From positions 186,001 through 250,000 of the forward strand of contig CABYZT010000001.1 in the NCBI GenBank assembly GCA_902523515.1: a stretch of 64,000 nt of DNA, given 5' to 3'. This document shows, piece after piece, positions 1-9,631 of the stretch. The notes under the pieces are model-generated. The model was given only the letters and a program-made list of their open reading frames with translations. It was not told the origin of the DNA and ran no database searches. This DNA comes from an uncultured Pelagibacteraceae bacterium (lineage in GTDB: Bacteria; Pseudomonadota; Alphaproteobacteria; Pelagibacterales; Pelagibacteraceae). Position numbers and translations under genes: made by a program. Every line of letters starts with the position of its first letter. Position 1 is the stretch's first letter.

Positions 1-3000
1 CCAAAAGATCACCAACAATTATTTAATTTTTTGAACAGTACAATGGAGCCATGGGATGGACCAGCTGCTATTGCTGGAACTGATAATGAGTGGGTTATAG
101 CTGCAAATGATAGAAATGGATTAAGACCTTTAAGATACGCAATTACAAAAGACAAATTATTATTCGCAGGTTCTGAAACAGGAATGATTGAATTAAATGA
201 AAAAAGAATTTTGTCAAAGGGAAGATTGGGTCCCGGGGAAATAATTGGAGTTAGAATAGAAAAAGGTAAAGTATTTACAAACAAGCAAATAAAAGATTAT
301 TTAGCCAAAGAGTATAAACACTTTAATTCACAAATTATCGACCTAGATGATAAGTTAACTATTTCAGATGAAAAAAATTCTTTTTCGGGAGATGATTTAA
401 GAAGAAGGCAATATACTTTTGGAATAAGTCTAGAAGATCTTGAGCTCATACTGCATCCTATGGCAGAAGATGCTAAAGAAGCAACTGGATCTATGGGGGA
501 CGATACACCATTGGCTGTTTTGTCAGATAGGTATAGACCGCTGTACCACTTTTTTAGACAAAATTTTAGTCAAGTCACAAACCCACCAATAGACTCTTTA
601 AGAGAAAATAAGGTTATGAGTTTGAAAACAAGATTTGGAAATCTTGGAAATATTTTAAATTTTGATAATTTAACAAAGCAAAATATATATGTTTTAAATA
701 GTCCAATATTATCAAATTCTCAGTTTGAAAAATTTATAAATTTTTTTGGCAACAATTCATCTATAATTGATTGTACTTTTTCTGAGGAAGAAACTTTATT
801 TGATTCAATTAAAAAAATTCAAAAAGAAGCTGAAATTGCAGTAAGACAGGGAGTTACTCAATTGATTTTAAGTGACAAAGAGCTTTCTAGCTTTAAACTT
901 CCAATACCAATGCTTTTAGCAGTTGGATCAATTAATTCATTCCTTATTGAAAAAAAACTAAGAGGATATGTATCAATAAATGTTCAATCTGGAGAGGCTT
1001 TAGATACACACTCTTTTACAACCTTAATAGGAGTTGGAGCAACTACTGTAAATCCATACTTAGCATTTGATAGTTTATTTCAGCGTCATGAAAAGAAATT
1101 ATTTGGTCAATTTAGCTTTGATGAATGTGTAGAGAGATACATAAAATCAGTAAACGCAGGTTTATTAAAGATCATGTCTAAGATGGGTATTTCAGTTCTA
1201 AGTTCTTATAGAGGTGGATGTAACTTTGAAACTGTAGGTTTAAGTAGAACAATTGTTGCAGATTATTTTCCAGGAGTTGTCTCTAAAATTTCAGGTATTG
1301 GACTTACGGGTATAGAGAAAAAAATTAGAGAAATTCATAAAGAGGCATTTGAAAGTTCTGAAACCATATTGCCGATAGGTGGTATATATAGATATCGTAA
1401 AAATGGTGAAACTCATCAATATCAAGGAAAATTAATTCATTTACTTCAAAGTGCAGTAGGATCTAATTCTTATGATGCCTATAAAAGATATGCGGATGGA
1501 ATATACAGCTTACCACCTATTAATCTTAGAGACTTAATTGATTTCAGAGAAAAAAAATTAAGTGGGCCAATAGATATTTCTGAGGTTGAGCCAATAGAAA
1601 ATATTTTAAAAAGATTTGGAAGTGGGAGTATGTCTCATGGAGCTTTATCAAAAGAGGCGCATGAAACTTTGGCAACTGGTATGAATAGGATTAAAGGTGC
1701 TTCATGTAGTGGAGAGGGCGGTGAAGATGCAAGTAGATTTAAAGTTTTAGATAATGGTGACAGCGCAAACTCAAGAGTAAAACAAATAGCTTCTGCAAGA
1801 TTCGGAGTTACAGTTAATTATCTTAATAATTGTAATGAGATAGAAATTAAAATTGCACAAGGCGCTAAGCCTGGTGAGGGAGGTCAGCTACCAGGATTTA
1901 AAGTTACAGAGGAGATTGCTAAACTTAGACATTCAACTCCTGGAGTTACTTTAATATCACCACCACCACATCATGATATTTATTCAATCGAAGATCTTGC
2001 ACAACTAATTTATGATTTAAAACAAATAAATCCTAAAGCAAGAATTGGAGTTAAGCTTGTTGCCTCCTCTGGAGTAGGAACAATTGCAGCTGGTGTAGCT
2101 AAAGCAAAAGCAGATATAATATTAATTTCTGGACATAATGGCGGAACAGGAGCAACACCACAGACTAGTGTTAAGTATGTTGGAATACCATGGGAAATGG
2201 GTTTGACGGAAGCAAACCAGGTATTAACTTTAAACAATCTTAGACATAAAGTTACATTAAGAACAGACGGTGGAATTAAAACCGGAAGAGATGTGGTGAT
2301 AGCTGCAATGATGGGTGCTGAAGAATATGGTGTTGCTACTACAGCTTTAGTTGCAATGGGTTGTATAATGGTAAGGCAGTGTCATTCAAATACATGTCCT
2401 GTAGGCGTTTGCACTCAAGATGAAAAGCTCAGAGAAAAATTTACTGGGACTCCAGAAAAAGTAGTTAATTTGTTCACATTTATAGCCAGTGAAGTAAGAG
2501 AAATATTAGCAAATTTAGGTTTTAAATCATTAAATGAAGTGATTGGTAGGACAGACTTGTTAAAACAGGTTAGTAAAGGTTCTCCAAATTTAGACGATTT
2601 AGATTTAAATCCTTTATTTGTTCAAGCTGATACCGGAAATAATCCAAGGTATTGTGAGGATCAAGAAATAAATAGTGTACCAGATACTCTTGATCAACAA
2701 ATTTGGCCAGAAATTGAACAAGCTTTAGATAATTCTGAAAAAATTGAGAAAGAATATCAAATAAAAAATACTCACAGGGCAGTAGGCACAAGAATTTCTC
2801 ATCATTTGTATAAAAAATATGGTTATGAAAAACTTGATGAAAACTTTTTAGTTTTAAGTTTTAAAGGATCAGCAGGTCAATCATTTGGTGCATTTTCTTC
2901 TAAAGGTTTAAAACTTGTATTAAAGGGAGATGCAAACGATTATGTTGGTAAAGGTTTGTCAGGAGCTACTATTTCAATTAAATTACCTGAAGAGAGCAAT

Positions 3001-3501
3001 TTAGTTTCAAATGAGAATACAATTTTAGGAAATACTGTTCTTTATGGAGCTACTTCAGGAAAACTTTTTGCTGCTGGTCAAGCTGGTGAAAGATTTTCAG
3101 TTAGAAATTCTGGTGCAGTTACAGTAATTGAAGGATGCGATTCTAATGGATGTGAGTATATGACTGGTGGAACTGTAGTAATTTTAGGAAATGTTGGTGA
3201 TAATTTTGCAGCTGGTATGACAGGTGGAATGGCCTTTATATATGATAAATCTCAAGAATTTGAAAAGAAAGTAAATCCAGAATCAGTAGTTTGGCAAAAT
3301 GTAGAGACAGATTATTGGAAAGAATATTTAAAAAATTTAGTCAGTGAGCACTTTAAAGAAACTGAGTCTCAACTATCGAAAAAAATAATTGAAAACTTTG
3401 ATGATGAAGTAAATAATTTTGTTCAGGTATGTCCTAAAGAAATGTTGGATAAATTAAAAAATCCAATTACTTTAAAAAAAGATATAAAAAAAGTTAGCTA
3501 A
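1..3501 (+). CDS. gltB: Glutamate synthase (NADPH) large subunit, 5'-truncated by window edge
   Basis: The reading frame is open from base 1, so the N-terminus, including the catalytic Cys of the glutaminase domain, lies outside the window. About 1166 residues are visible of a family normally near 1500. They hold the end of the glutamine amidotransferase domain, the central domain, the FMN-binding synthase domain (roughly residues 520-790), a 3Fe-4S cluster motif C-x5-C-x4-C at about residues 794-805 (CHSNTCPVGVC), and the C-terminal GxGxG beta-helix domain (about 950-1080). The enzyme makes two glutamates from glutamine and 2-oxoglutarate in ammonium assimilation. Its TAA overlaps the stop of the convergent hydrolase by 4 nt. 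The partner gltD is not in the window. Confidence 0.97.
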   Translation, partial: PKDHQQLFNFLNSTMEPWDGPAAIAGTDNEWVIAANDRNGLRPLRYAITKDKLLFAGSETGMIELNEKRILSKGRLGPGEIIGVRIEKGKVFTNKQIKDYLAKEYKHFNSQIIDLDDKLTISDEKNSFSGDDLRRRQYTFGISLEDLELILHPMAEDAKEATGSMGDDTPLAVLSDRYRPLYHFFRQNFSQVTNPPIDSLRENKVMSLKTRFGNLGNILNFDNLTKQNIYVLNSPILSNSQFEKFINFFGNNSSIIDCTFSEEETLFDSIKKIQKEAEIAVRQGVTQLILSDKELSSFKLPIPMLLAVGSINSFLIEKKLRGYVSINVQSGEALDTHSFTTLIGVGATTVNPYLAFDSLFQRHEKKLFGQFSFDECVERYIKSVNAGLLKIMSKMGISVLSSYRGGCNFETVGLSRTIVADYFPGVVSKISGIGLTGIEKKIREIHKEAFESSETILPIGGIYRYRKNGETHQYQGKLIHLLQSAVGSNSYDAYKRYADGIYSLPPINLRDLIDFREKKLSGPIDISEVEPIENILKRFGSGSMSHGALSKEAHETLATGMNRIKGASCSGEGGEDASRFKVLDNGDSANSRVKQIASARFGVTVNYLNNCNEIEIKIAQGAKPGEGGQLPGFKVTEEIAKLRHSTPGVTLISPPPHHDIYSIEDLAQLIYDLKQINPKARIGVKLVASSGVGTIAAGVAKAKADIILISGHNGGTGATPQTSVKYVGIPWEMGLTEANQVLTLNNLRHKVTLRTDGGIKTGRDVVIAAMMGAEEYGVATTALVAMGCIMVRQCHSNTCPVGVCTQDEKLREKFTGTPEKVVNLFTFIASEVREILANLGFKSLNEVIGRTDLLKQVSKGSPNLDDLDLNPLFVQADTGNNPRYCEDQEINSVPDTLDQQIWPEIEQALDNSEKIEKEYQIKNTHRAVGTRISHHLYKKYGYEKLDENFLVLSFKGSAGQSFGAFSSKGLKLVLKGDANDYVGKGLSGATISIKLPEESNLVSNENTILGNTVLYGATSGKLFAAGQAGERFSVRNSGAVTVIEGCDSNGCEYMTGGTVVILGNVGDNFAAGMTGGMAFIYDKSQEFEKKVNPESVVWQNVETDYWKEYLKNLVSEHFKETESQLSKKIIENFDDEVNNFVQVCPKEMLDKLKNPITLKKDIKKVS

Positions 3502-4247
3502 ATTAATAATTTAAGCTCTTTTAAAATTATATTTAACCATTTTTTATTTGATAAACTGTGATCACCTTTTTTTACAATATTTAATTTTTTCTTAGCTTTT
3601 GGAAATAATCTTAAAACTTTTCTTGAATATGAGACAGGAACTGCCTCATCTTTTTCACCATGAACCATTGTTACTTTAATATTTGAATTAATTTTTTTAT
3701 TTAAGACTTTGTTTTTTCTTCCATCTTTTATTAATTGTAGAGTAATTGGATATTCATAATTGCCATGTTTTAATTGATAAATACCCTTACTTATTGTTTC
3801 CTCTTTCATTTTTTTAGTAAATTTTTTCCACATTAAATTTTCTAAAAATTCAGGAGCAGCCCCTATTCCTAAAAATCCTTTAATCTGTTTTTTGAAAATT
3901 TTGAATTGATTGAGCGAAATCCATGCGCCCATACTTGAACCAATTAGCACAAATTCTTTTTTTTTAACGTATTTTCTAATTAAAATTGACGTCTCTTTAC
4001 TCCATTTTGAAATATTTCCATTTACAAATTTTCCAGAAGATTTTCCATGACCAGAGTATTCTAGTGCTAAAAAACTTACTTTATTTTTTTTAGCAAATTT
4101 CAAAAAAGCATTTGGTTTTTTTCCTTCAAGATCTGACATAAAGCCATGCAAAAAAACTATAAAAGAACTATTTTTAAAAATTTTGGAAATATATCTAATT
4201 TTCTTTGTATTTGATATTTGGTGAAATCTGAAATTTGCCATAATCAT
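3498..4247 (-). CDS. Alpha/beta hydrolase family protein
   Basis: A 249-aa alpha/beta hydrolase. Visible signatures are the oxyanion region LHGF (33-36), the nucleophile elbow GSSMG with Ser105, an acid candidate Asp200 in HGEKD, and His230 in GDHS, in the usual Ser-Asp-His order. There is no signal peptide, so it is probably cytoplasmic. The fold and triad support esterase or thioesterase chemistry, but the substrate cannot be read from sequence. Met3 is an equally good start. It converges on gltB and is divergent from the GT4 glycosyltransferase (36 bp between starts). Confidence 0.85.
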   Translation of the reverse strand: MIMANFRFHQISNTKKIRYISKIFKNSSFIVFLHGFMSDLEGKKPNAFLKFAKKNKVSFLALEYSGHGKSSGKFVNGNISKWSKETSILIRKYVKKKEFVLIGSSMGAWISLNQFKIFKKQIKGFLGIGAAPEFLENLMWKKFTKKMKEETISKGIYQLKHGNYEYPITLQLIKDGRKNKVLNKKINSNIKVTMVHGEKDEAVPVSYSRKVLRLFPKAKKKLNIVKKGDHSLSNKKWLNIILKELKLLI

Positions 4248-4283
4248 TTATAAGTTTTGTCTATTAATATATAATCATATCAA

Positions 4284-5438
4284 ATGTCATCTAATTTAAA
4301 AGTTTTACAAGTAATCCCAAAATTAGGTTATGGAGGAGCTGAAACAGGTTGTTATGATATTGCACATTATTTACCAGAAAATAATTGTAAATCATTTATT
4401 GTAACAAGTGGTGGTGAATTACTTAAATTTGTAGACAGAAAAAAAGTTAAAATATTTAGACTTCCAGTGCAAAGCAAAAATCCTCTACTAATTTTAATTA
4501 ATGCTTTTATCTTAATTGGAATAATTTTAGTTTATAATATTTCTCTTGTTCACGCGAGAAGTAGAGCACCTGCTTGGTCATGTTTGTTAGCAACAAAAAT
4601 CACAGGACGAAAATTTGTAACTACATTTCATGGAACATACAATTTTAAGAGTAATATAAAAAAAATTTATAATTCAGTAATGACTAGAGCAGATTTAATA
4701 ATTGCAGGATCTAATTTTATTTTTTCTCATATTAAAAAAAATTATTCAAAATATTTAAATGAGAAAAAAAAATTAATGGTTATTTTTAGAGGAATAAACG
4801 TCGACTACTTTGACCCAACAACTAAAATTGAAATTGAAGAAAAAAAATTATTAAAAAAATGGGACATTGAAAAAGATAAAAAAATTATACTTTTACCTGG
4901 TAGATTAACTTCCTGGAAAGGACAGGAAGTTTTTATAGAGGCTATTAATTTAGTGAATATAGAACTCGGTTATGAAGCTTTTTATGCTGTCATTCTAGGC
5001 AGTGATCAAGGTAGAGATTTATATAAGAAAAAATTAATAAGACTTTCGGAGCAATACAGATTGTCTAAACAAATAAGATTCATAGATCATTGTAAGGATA
5101 TGGCATTAGCTTATAAAGTTTCTGATATTATTGTTTCAGCCTCAACAGAACCAGAGGCTTTTGGTAGAGTTGCTGTTGAAGCACAATCGATGGAAAAACC
5201 AATTATAGCGAGCAACATTGGAGGTTCTAATGAAACAATAATTGATGAAAAAACTGGTTTTTTATATGAAGCAGGAAATGCTAAATCATTAAGTAATAAA
5301 ATATTAAGAACTCTTAACATGGATGAAACTCTATTAAAATCAATTGGTAATGAGGGAAGAAAAAACATAGTTCAAAAATTTAATGTTGAAAAAATGTGCT
5401 TTTCTACTTATTCAGAGTATAAGAGATTATTAAATTAA
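4284..5438 (+). CDS. Glycosyltransferase family 4 (GT-B fold)
   Basis: A 384-aa GT4-type glycosyltransferase. The N-terminal Rossmann half has the acceptor-side motif GYGGAE (about residues 13-18), and the middle carries a membrane-like hydrophobic segment near residues 68-88. The C-terminal half has the nucleotide-sugar-binding EPEAFGRVAVEA motif (about 287-300). GT4 enzymes transfer sugars from nucleotide-sugar donors onto LPS, exopolysaccharide or glycolipids; the specific linkage is unknown here. The gene ends one base before the thrS ATG, so it is probably cotranscribed with the translation operon, an unusual partner for a surface-sugar gene. Confidence 0.88.
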   Translation: MSSNLKVLQVIPKLGYGGAETGCYDIAHYLPENNCKSFIVTSGGELLKFVDRKKVKIFRLPVQSKNPLLILINAFILIGIILVYNISLVHARSRAPAWSCLLATKITGRKFVTTFHGTYNFKSNIKKIYNSVMTRADLIIAGSNFIFSHIKKNYSKYLNEKKKLMVIFRGINVDYFDPTTKIEIEEKKLLKKWDIEKDKKIILLPGRLTSWKGQEVFIEAINLVNIELGYEAFYAVILGSDQGRDLYKKKLIRLSEQYRLSKQIRFIDHCKDMALAYKVSDIIVSASTEPEAFGRVAVEAQSMEKPIIASNIGGSNETIIDEKTGFLYEAGNAKSLSNKILRTLNMDETLLKSIGNEGRKNIVQKFNVEKMCFSTYSEYKRLLN

Positions 5439-7355
5439 ATGCCGATAATAACATTACCCGACGGAAACAATATTGATTTTCCTAATAAAGTTACTGGACT
5501 AGAAGTAGCTGAAAAAATTAGCAAATCATTAGCTAAACAAGCCATGGTCATAAGTGTTGATGGTGAACTTAAAGATCTTGATTTTTTAATTGAAAATGAT
5601 TGTTCTGTAAAAATTTTTACCTCAAAAAATCCTGAGGGCTTAGAAACTATAAGACATGACACAGCTCATATTTTAGCTATGGCTGTTCAAGAATTATTTC
5701 CTGGAACACAAGTTACAATTGGACCCGTGATTGAAAATGGATTTTATTATGACTTTGCTAGAAAAGAACCATTTACAGAGGATGATCTAGTAAAAATTGA
5801 AAATAAAATGAAAGAGATTGTTGATAGGAATGAAATAACAAAAAGAGAAGTTTGGGATAGAAATAAAGCAATTAGCCATTTTAAAAAAAAAGGAGAAATT
5901 TATAAAGCTGAGCTGATAGAAGCGATACCTGAAAACGAAGATGTATCAATTTATTTTCATGGAGAATGGCATGATTTATGTAGAGGTCCACATCTTTCCT
6001 CCACAGGTAAAATAGGAAAATATTTTAAACTTACAAAAGTGTCAGGTGCATATTGGAGAGGAGACTCTAATAACGAAATGTTGCAACGAATATATGGTAC
6101 GAGTTGGGCAACTCAAAAAGACCTAGATGAATATTTGAAAAGAATAGAAGAAGCTGAAAAAAGAGATCACAGAAAATTAGGTAGAGAAATGGATTTATTT
6201 CATTTTAGAGAAGAAAGCCCTGGCTCAGTATTTTGGCATGAAAGAGGATGGAGTTTGTTTCAAAAGCTCATTAACTACATGAGAAGTAGACAAGATGCAG
6301 CTGGTTATAAAGAAGTCAATACTCCAGAGGTACTAGATAGACAACTATGGGAAAAATCTGGGCATTGGGAAAAATATGGAGAAAACATGTATACTTCTGA
6401 AACACCAGATGAGAAGGTTTTTGCAATTAAACCAATGAATTGCCCTGGTCATATCCAGGTATTTAATCAAGGCTTAAAAAGTTACAGAGATCTTCCGTTA
6501 CGTTTTGCTGAATTTGGGAAAGTTCATCGCTATGAGCCATCAGGCGCTTTACATGGGTTATTAAGAGTAAGAGCCTTTACTCAAGATGATGCCCATATTT
6601 TTTGCACTGAAGATCAAATTACTAGCGAATGTTTAATTGTTACAAATCTAATACTAGATATTTATAAGGACCTTGGTTTTGAAAATGTGATTCTAAAATA
6701 TGCAGATAGGCCAGAAGTAAGAGTTGGTGATGATTCAGTTTGGGATAAAGCAGAAGCCTCTTTGCTTGAAGCCGTTAAAGCTTCTAAATTAGAATATACT
6801 ATCAATAAAGGTGAGGGAGCATTTTATGGTCCTAAAATTGAATTTGTTTTACGAGATGCCATTGGTAGAGATTGGCAATGTGGAACTTTACAAGTAGATT
6901 TAAATTTACCTGGAAGATTAGATGCTTCCTATGTTGATAAAGATGGAACCAAAAAAGTTCCTGTTATGTTGCACAGAGCATTATTTGGTTCTCTAGAAAG
7001 ATTTATTGGAATTTTAATTGAAAACTATGCAGGCAAGTTTCCATTTTGGATATCTCCTCTACAGACTATGGTAATACCTATTTCAGAAGAATTTAATGAC
7101 TATGCAGTTGAGGTATCAAATAAAATTAAAAATTCAGGTATAAGTTCTGCAGTAGATTTAAAAAATCATAATTTAAATTATAAAATTAGAGATCATTCTT
7201 TAGCAAAAATACCCCTTTTATTAATTTGTGGTAAAAAAGAAGTTGACTCCAATTCAGTAACGATTAGAAGATTAGATTCTAATAAACAAGAAAATATGGG
7301 TATAGATCAATTCTTAAAAACATTCTCTGCTTTAAACAAAGCATCATCAAACTAA
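5439..7355 (+). CDS. thrS: Threonyl-tRNA synthetase
   Basis: At 638 aa this is close to the bacterial norm. It has an N-terminal TGS domain (1-60), a second editing domain with the HxxxH-type motif (RHDTAHILA, about 71-79), a class II catalytic core and a C-terminal anticodon-binding domain. The zinc ligands of the active site are visible as NCPGH, DDAH and LHRALFGS. It charges tRNA-Thr, and a divergent tRNA-Thr(GGT) gene lies elsewhere in this window. Its ATG directly follows the GT4 stop codon and its TAA directly precedes the infC GTG, which suggests translational coupling in both directions. Confidence 0.98.
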   Translation: MPIITLPDGNNIDFPNKVTGLEVAEKISKSLAKQAMVISVDGELKDLDFLIENDCSVKIFTSKNPEGLETIRHDTAHILAMAVQELFPGTQVTIGPVIENGFYYDFARKEPFTEDDLVKIENKMKEIVDRNEITKREVWDRNKAISHFKKKGEIYKAELIEAIPENEDVSIYFHGEWHDLCRGPHLSSTGKIGKYFKLTKVSGAYWRGDSNNEMLQRIYGTSWATQKDLDEYLKRIEEAEKRDHRKLGREMDLFHFREESPGSVFWHERGWSLFQKLINYMRSRQDAAGYKEVNTPEVLDRQLWEKSGHWEKYGENMYTSETPDEKVFAIKPMNCPGHIQVFNQGLKSYRDLPLRFAEFGKVHRYEPSGALHGLLRVRAFTQDDAHIFCTEDQITSECLIVTNLILDIYKDLGFENVILKYADRPEVRVGDDSVWDKAEASLLEAVKASKLEYTINKGEGAFYGPKIEFVLRDAIGRDWQCGTLQVDLNLPGRLDASYVDKDGTKKVPVMLHRALFGSLERFIGILIENYAGKFPFWISPLQTMVIPISEEFNDYAVEVSNKIKNSGISSAVDLKNHNLNYKIRDHSLAKIPLLLICGKKEVDSNSVTIRRLDSNKQENMGIDQFLKTFSALNKASSN

Positions 7356-7901
7356 GTGGCAGACTTCAAACAAAATTATTTTCAAAGAAGAACCAAGGAT
7401 AGAGGTCCAAGATCAAATAATAGAATTTCTTCTCCTGATGTACAAGTTATTGCAAGTGATGGAGAAAATCTTGGAGTGATGAATACTAATGAAGCTATTT
7501 CTATGGCAAAAAATCAAGGTTTAGATTTAATTGAAATAGCACCTAACGCAAATCCTCCTGTATGTAAAATAATGGATATGGGTAAATATAAGTATGATGC
7601 TCAGAAAAAAGCAAATCTTGCAAAGAAAAAACAAAAAATTGTTTCTTTAAAAGAAATAAAAATGAGACCTGTTACGGAAACTCATGATTATGAGTTTAAA
7701 GTCAAAAATGCTAAAAAATTTATAGCTAAAGGAGATAAGGTTAAATTTACTATCAGATTTAAAGGTAGAGAGCTTCAGCATTCGCATCTAGGAAATGAAC
7801 TAATGGGCAAAATTAAAGAAGATATGAAGGATATCGGTAAGGTAGAATTGCATCCCAAGTTTGATGGGAAGCAAATGATCATGGTAATTCAACCTTTATA
7901 A
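7356..7901 (+). CDS. infC: Translation initiation factor IF-3
   Basis: A 181-aa IF-3 with an N-terminal domain (about 25-95), the basic linker and a C-terminal domain ending in GKQMIMVIQPL. It binds the 30S subunit and checks start-codon/initiator pairing. The start used is GTG, zero bases after the thrS stop. E. coli infC uses AUU for autoregulation, and no AUU start is evident at an equivalent place here. The first 24 residues are basic and low-complexity, so the exact N-terminus is less certain than the frame. It is followed 53 bp later by rpmI and then rplT, the standard IF3-L35-L20 order. Confidence 0.96.
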   Translation: MADFKQNYFQRRTKDRGPRSNNRISSPDVQVIASDGENLGVMNTNEAISMAKNQGLDLIEIAPNANPPVCKIMDMGKYKYDAQKKANLAKKKQKIVSLKEIKMRPVTETHDYEFKVKNAKKFIAKGDKVKFTIRFKGRELQHSHLGNELMGKIKEDMKDIGKVELHPKFDGKQMIMVIQPL

Positions 7902-7954
7902 GCTGTAATAGAGGTTGTAAAATTATATCTTTCTTTGTATAAGTCCGCAGAATT

Positions 7955-8161
7955 ATGCCAAAACTAAAAACAAAAAGCTCAGCAAAAAAAAGATTTAAAA
8001 TATCCGCTAAGGGCAAAGTTATTTCCGCTCAGGCAGGTAAAAGACATGGCATGATTAAAAGAACAAATTCACAAATAAGAAAACTAAGAGGCACCACAAC
8101 ATTGTCTAAACAAGATGGAAAAATTGTTAAGTCATATATGCCTTACAGTTTAAGAGGTTAA
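7955..8161 (+). CDS. rpmI: 50S ribosomal protein L35
   Basis: A 68-aa very basic protein starting [14 protein letters not shown], diagnostic for bacterial L35. It contains the conserved KRHGM segment in the middle and is a component of the large ribosomal subunit. It sits between infC and rplT, with 2 nt to the rplT ATG, so the two are translated together. The 53-bp gap after infC shows no strong hairpin, and I do not see an L20-type autoregulatory leader. Confidence 0.97.
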   Translation: MPKLKTKSSAKKRFKISAKGKVISAQAGKRHGMIKRTNSQIRKLRGTTTLSKQDGKIVKSYMPYSLRG

Positions 8162-8163
8162 TA

Positions 8164-8520
8164 ATGGCAAGAGTTAAAAGAGGTGTAACTAGCAAAGCTA
8201 AACATAAAAAAGTTTTAAAAGCTGTAAAAGGTCAATGGGGTAGAAGAAAAAATACTATTAGAGTTGCAAAGCAAGCTATGGAAAAATCCATGCAATACGC
8301 TTACAGAGACAGAAGAAATAAAAAAAGAGATTTTAAATCATTGTGGATACAGAGAATCAATGCTGGTGTTAGAGCTGAAGGCTTAACTTATTCAAAATTT
8401 ATCAATGGATTAAATAAATGTGGTATTGCAATAGATAGAAAAATTCTTGCTGAAATTGCTTACGATAGCCCAGAAGCATTCAAAACAATTGTACAAAAAG
8501 CTCAATCAGCTTTAAATTAA
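8164..8520 (+). CDS. rplT: 50S ribosomal protein L20
   Basis: At 118 aa this is the usual L20 length. It starts [19 protein letters not shown] and has the helical RNA-binding N-terminal extension followed by the globular domain (about 60-118) with [17 protein letters not shown]. It is an early-assembly protein of the 50S subunit. Cotranscribed with rpmI; pheS follows after 43 bp. Nothing unusual was seen. Confidence 0.97.
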   Translation: MARVKRGVTSKAKHKKVLKAVKGQWGRRKNTIRVAKQAMEKSMQYAYRDRRNKKRDFKSLWIQRINAGVRAEGLTYSKFINGLNKCGIAIDRKILAEIAYDSPEAFKTIVQKAQSALN

Positions 8521-8563
8521 TCTTCGCTATTGTTTTTATTTCTTAAGGAAATAATCTACTAAT

Positions 8564-9631
8564 ATGTCAGAGATAAAAAATATTAGAGATCAGTTTATGT
8601 CAAAGCTTGAAAATGATTTGAGCATTGATCAAATAAATGAAATTAAAACCGAGCTCTTTGGTAAAAATGGTTTAATTTCATCAAAATTTAAAACAATAGG
8701 ATCAATTCCAGAGACCGATAGAAAAAAATTTGCATCAGATTTAAATCAGGTTAAAGACGAACTTCAGAATTTCATAACTTCTAAAATTAGTGAGATAGAA
8801 GGAAAAAAAATAAACGAAAAATTAGAAAAGGAAAAAGTTGATATAACTTTGCCTGAAAGACCATTCGTTAGAGGAAAAGTTCATCCAGTATCACAAACTA
8901 TAGATGAAATTTCATCTATTTTCTCTGAAATAGGATTTAGTGTTGAGGAAGGCCCTGATGTTGAAAATGAATACAACAACTTCACTGCTCTAAACACACC
9001 AGACAATCATCCAGCAAGAGATATGCATGATACATTTTACTTAGATGAAAACAAAGAGGTTTTGTTACGAACTCATACTTCACCAGTTCAAATCAGAACT
9101 ATGCTAAAAGATAAACCTCCATTCAAGATCATTGCTCCTGGAAGAACTTATAGATCTGATAGTGATCAAACACACTCACCAATGTTTCATCAAGTAGAAG
9201 GTTTGCATATTGATACAAATATTAATATGGGGCATTTAAAAGGATGCTTGAATTATTTTATAAAAGAATTTTTTGAAGTAGAAAAAATTAAAATGAGATT
9301 TAGACCTAGTCATTTTCCATTCACAGAACCATCTGCTGAAGTAGATATTGGTTATGAAATAAAAGATGGCAAAATAATTATTGGAGAAGGAGATAAGTGG
9401 CTTGAAATTTTAGGCTGTGGCATGGTTCATCCTAATGTCTTGAGAAATGTAAAAGTAGATCCTTCTAAATATCAAGGATATGCTTTTGGTATAGGCATAG
9501 ACCGACTAGCAATGCTTAAATACGGTATTAATGATTTAAGAGCGTTTTTTGATTGTGACTACAGATGGCTAAATCATTTTGGATTTGATCCACTTGATGT
9601 TCCTTCAAATTATAGAGGTTTAAGCAGATGA
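8564..9631 (+). CDS. pheS: Phenylalanyl-tRNA synthetase alpha subunit
   Basis: A 355-aa class II synthetase alpha subunit. It has an N-terminal coiled-coil region for tRNA binding (1-90) and a catalytic domain with motif 2 ([21 protein letters not shown], about 191-211) and motif 3 (GFGIGIDRL-like segment near 310). The alpha2beta2 enzyme charges tRNA-Phe, and a tRNA-Phe gene is present at 40078. The pheS TGA overlaps the pheT ATG (ATGA), so alpha and beta are translationally coupled. Confidence 0.98.
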   Translation: MSEIKNIRDQFMSKLENDLSIDQINEIKTELFGKNGLISSKFKTIGSIPETDRKKFASDLNQVKDELQNFITSKISEIEGKKINEKLEKEKVDITLPERPFVRGKVHPVSQTIDEISSIFSEIGFSVEEGPDVENEYNNFTALNTPDNHPARDMHDTFYLDENKEVLLRTHTSPVQIRTMLKDKPPFKIIAPGRTYRSDSDQTHSPMFHQVEGLHIDTNINMGHLKGCLNYFIKEFFEVEKIKMRFRPSHFPFTEPSAEVDIGYEIKDGKIIIGEGDKWLEILGCGMVHPNVLRNVKVDPSKYQGYAFGIGIDRLAMLKYGINDLRAFFDCDYRWLNHFGFDPLDVPSNYRGLSR

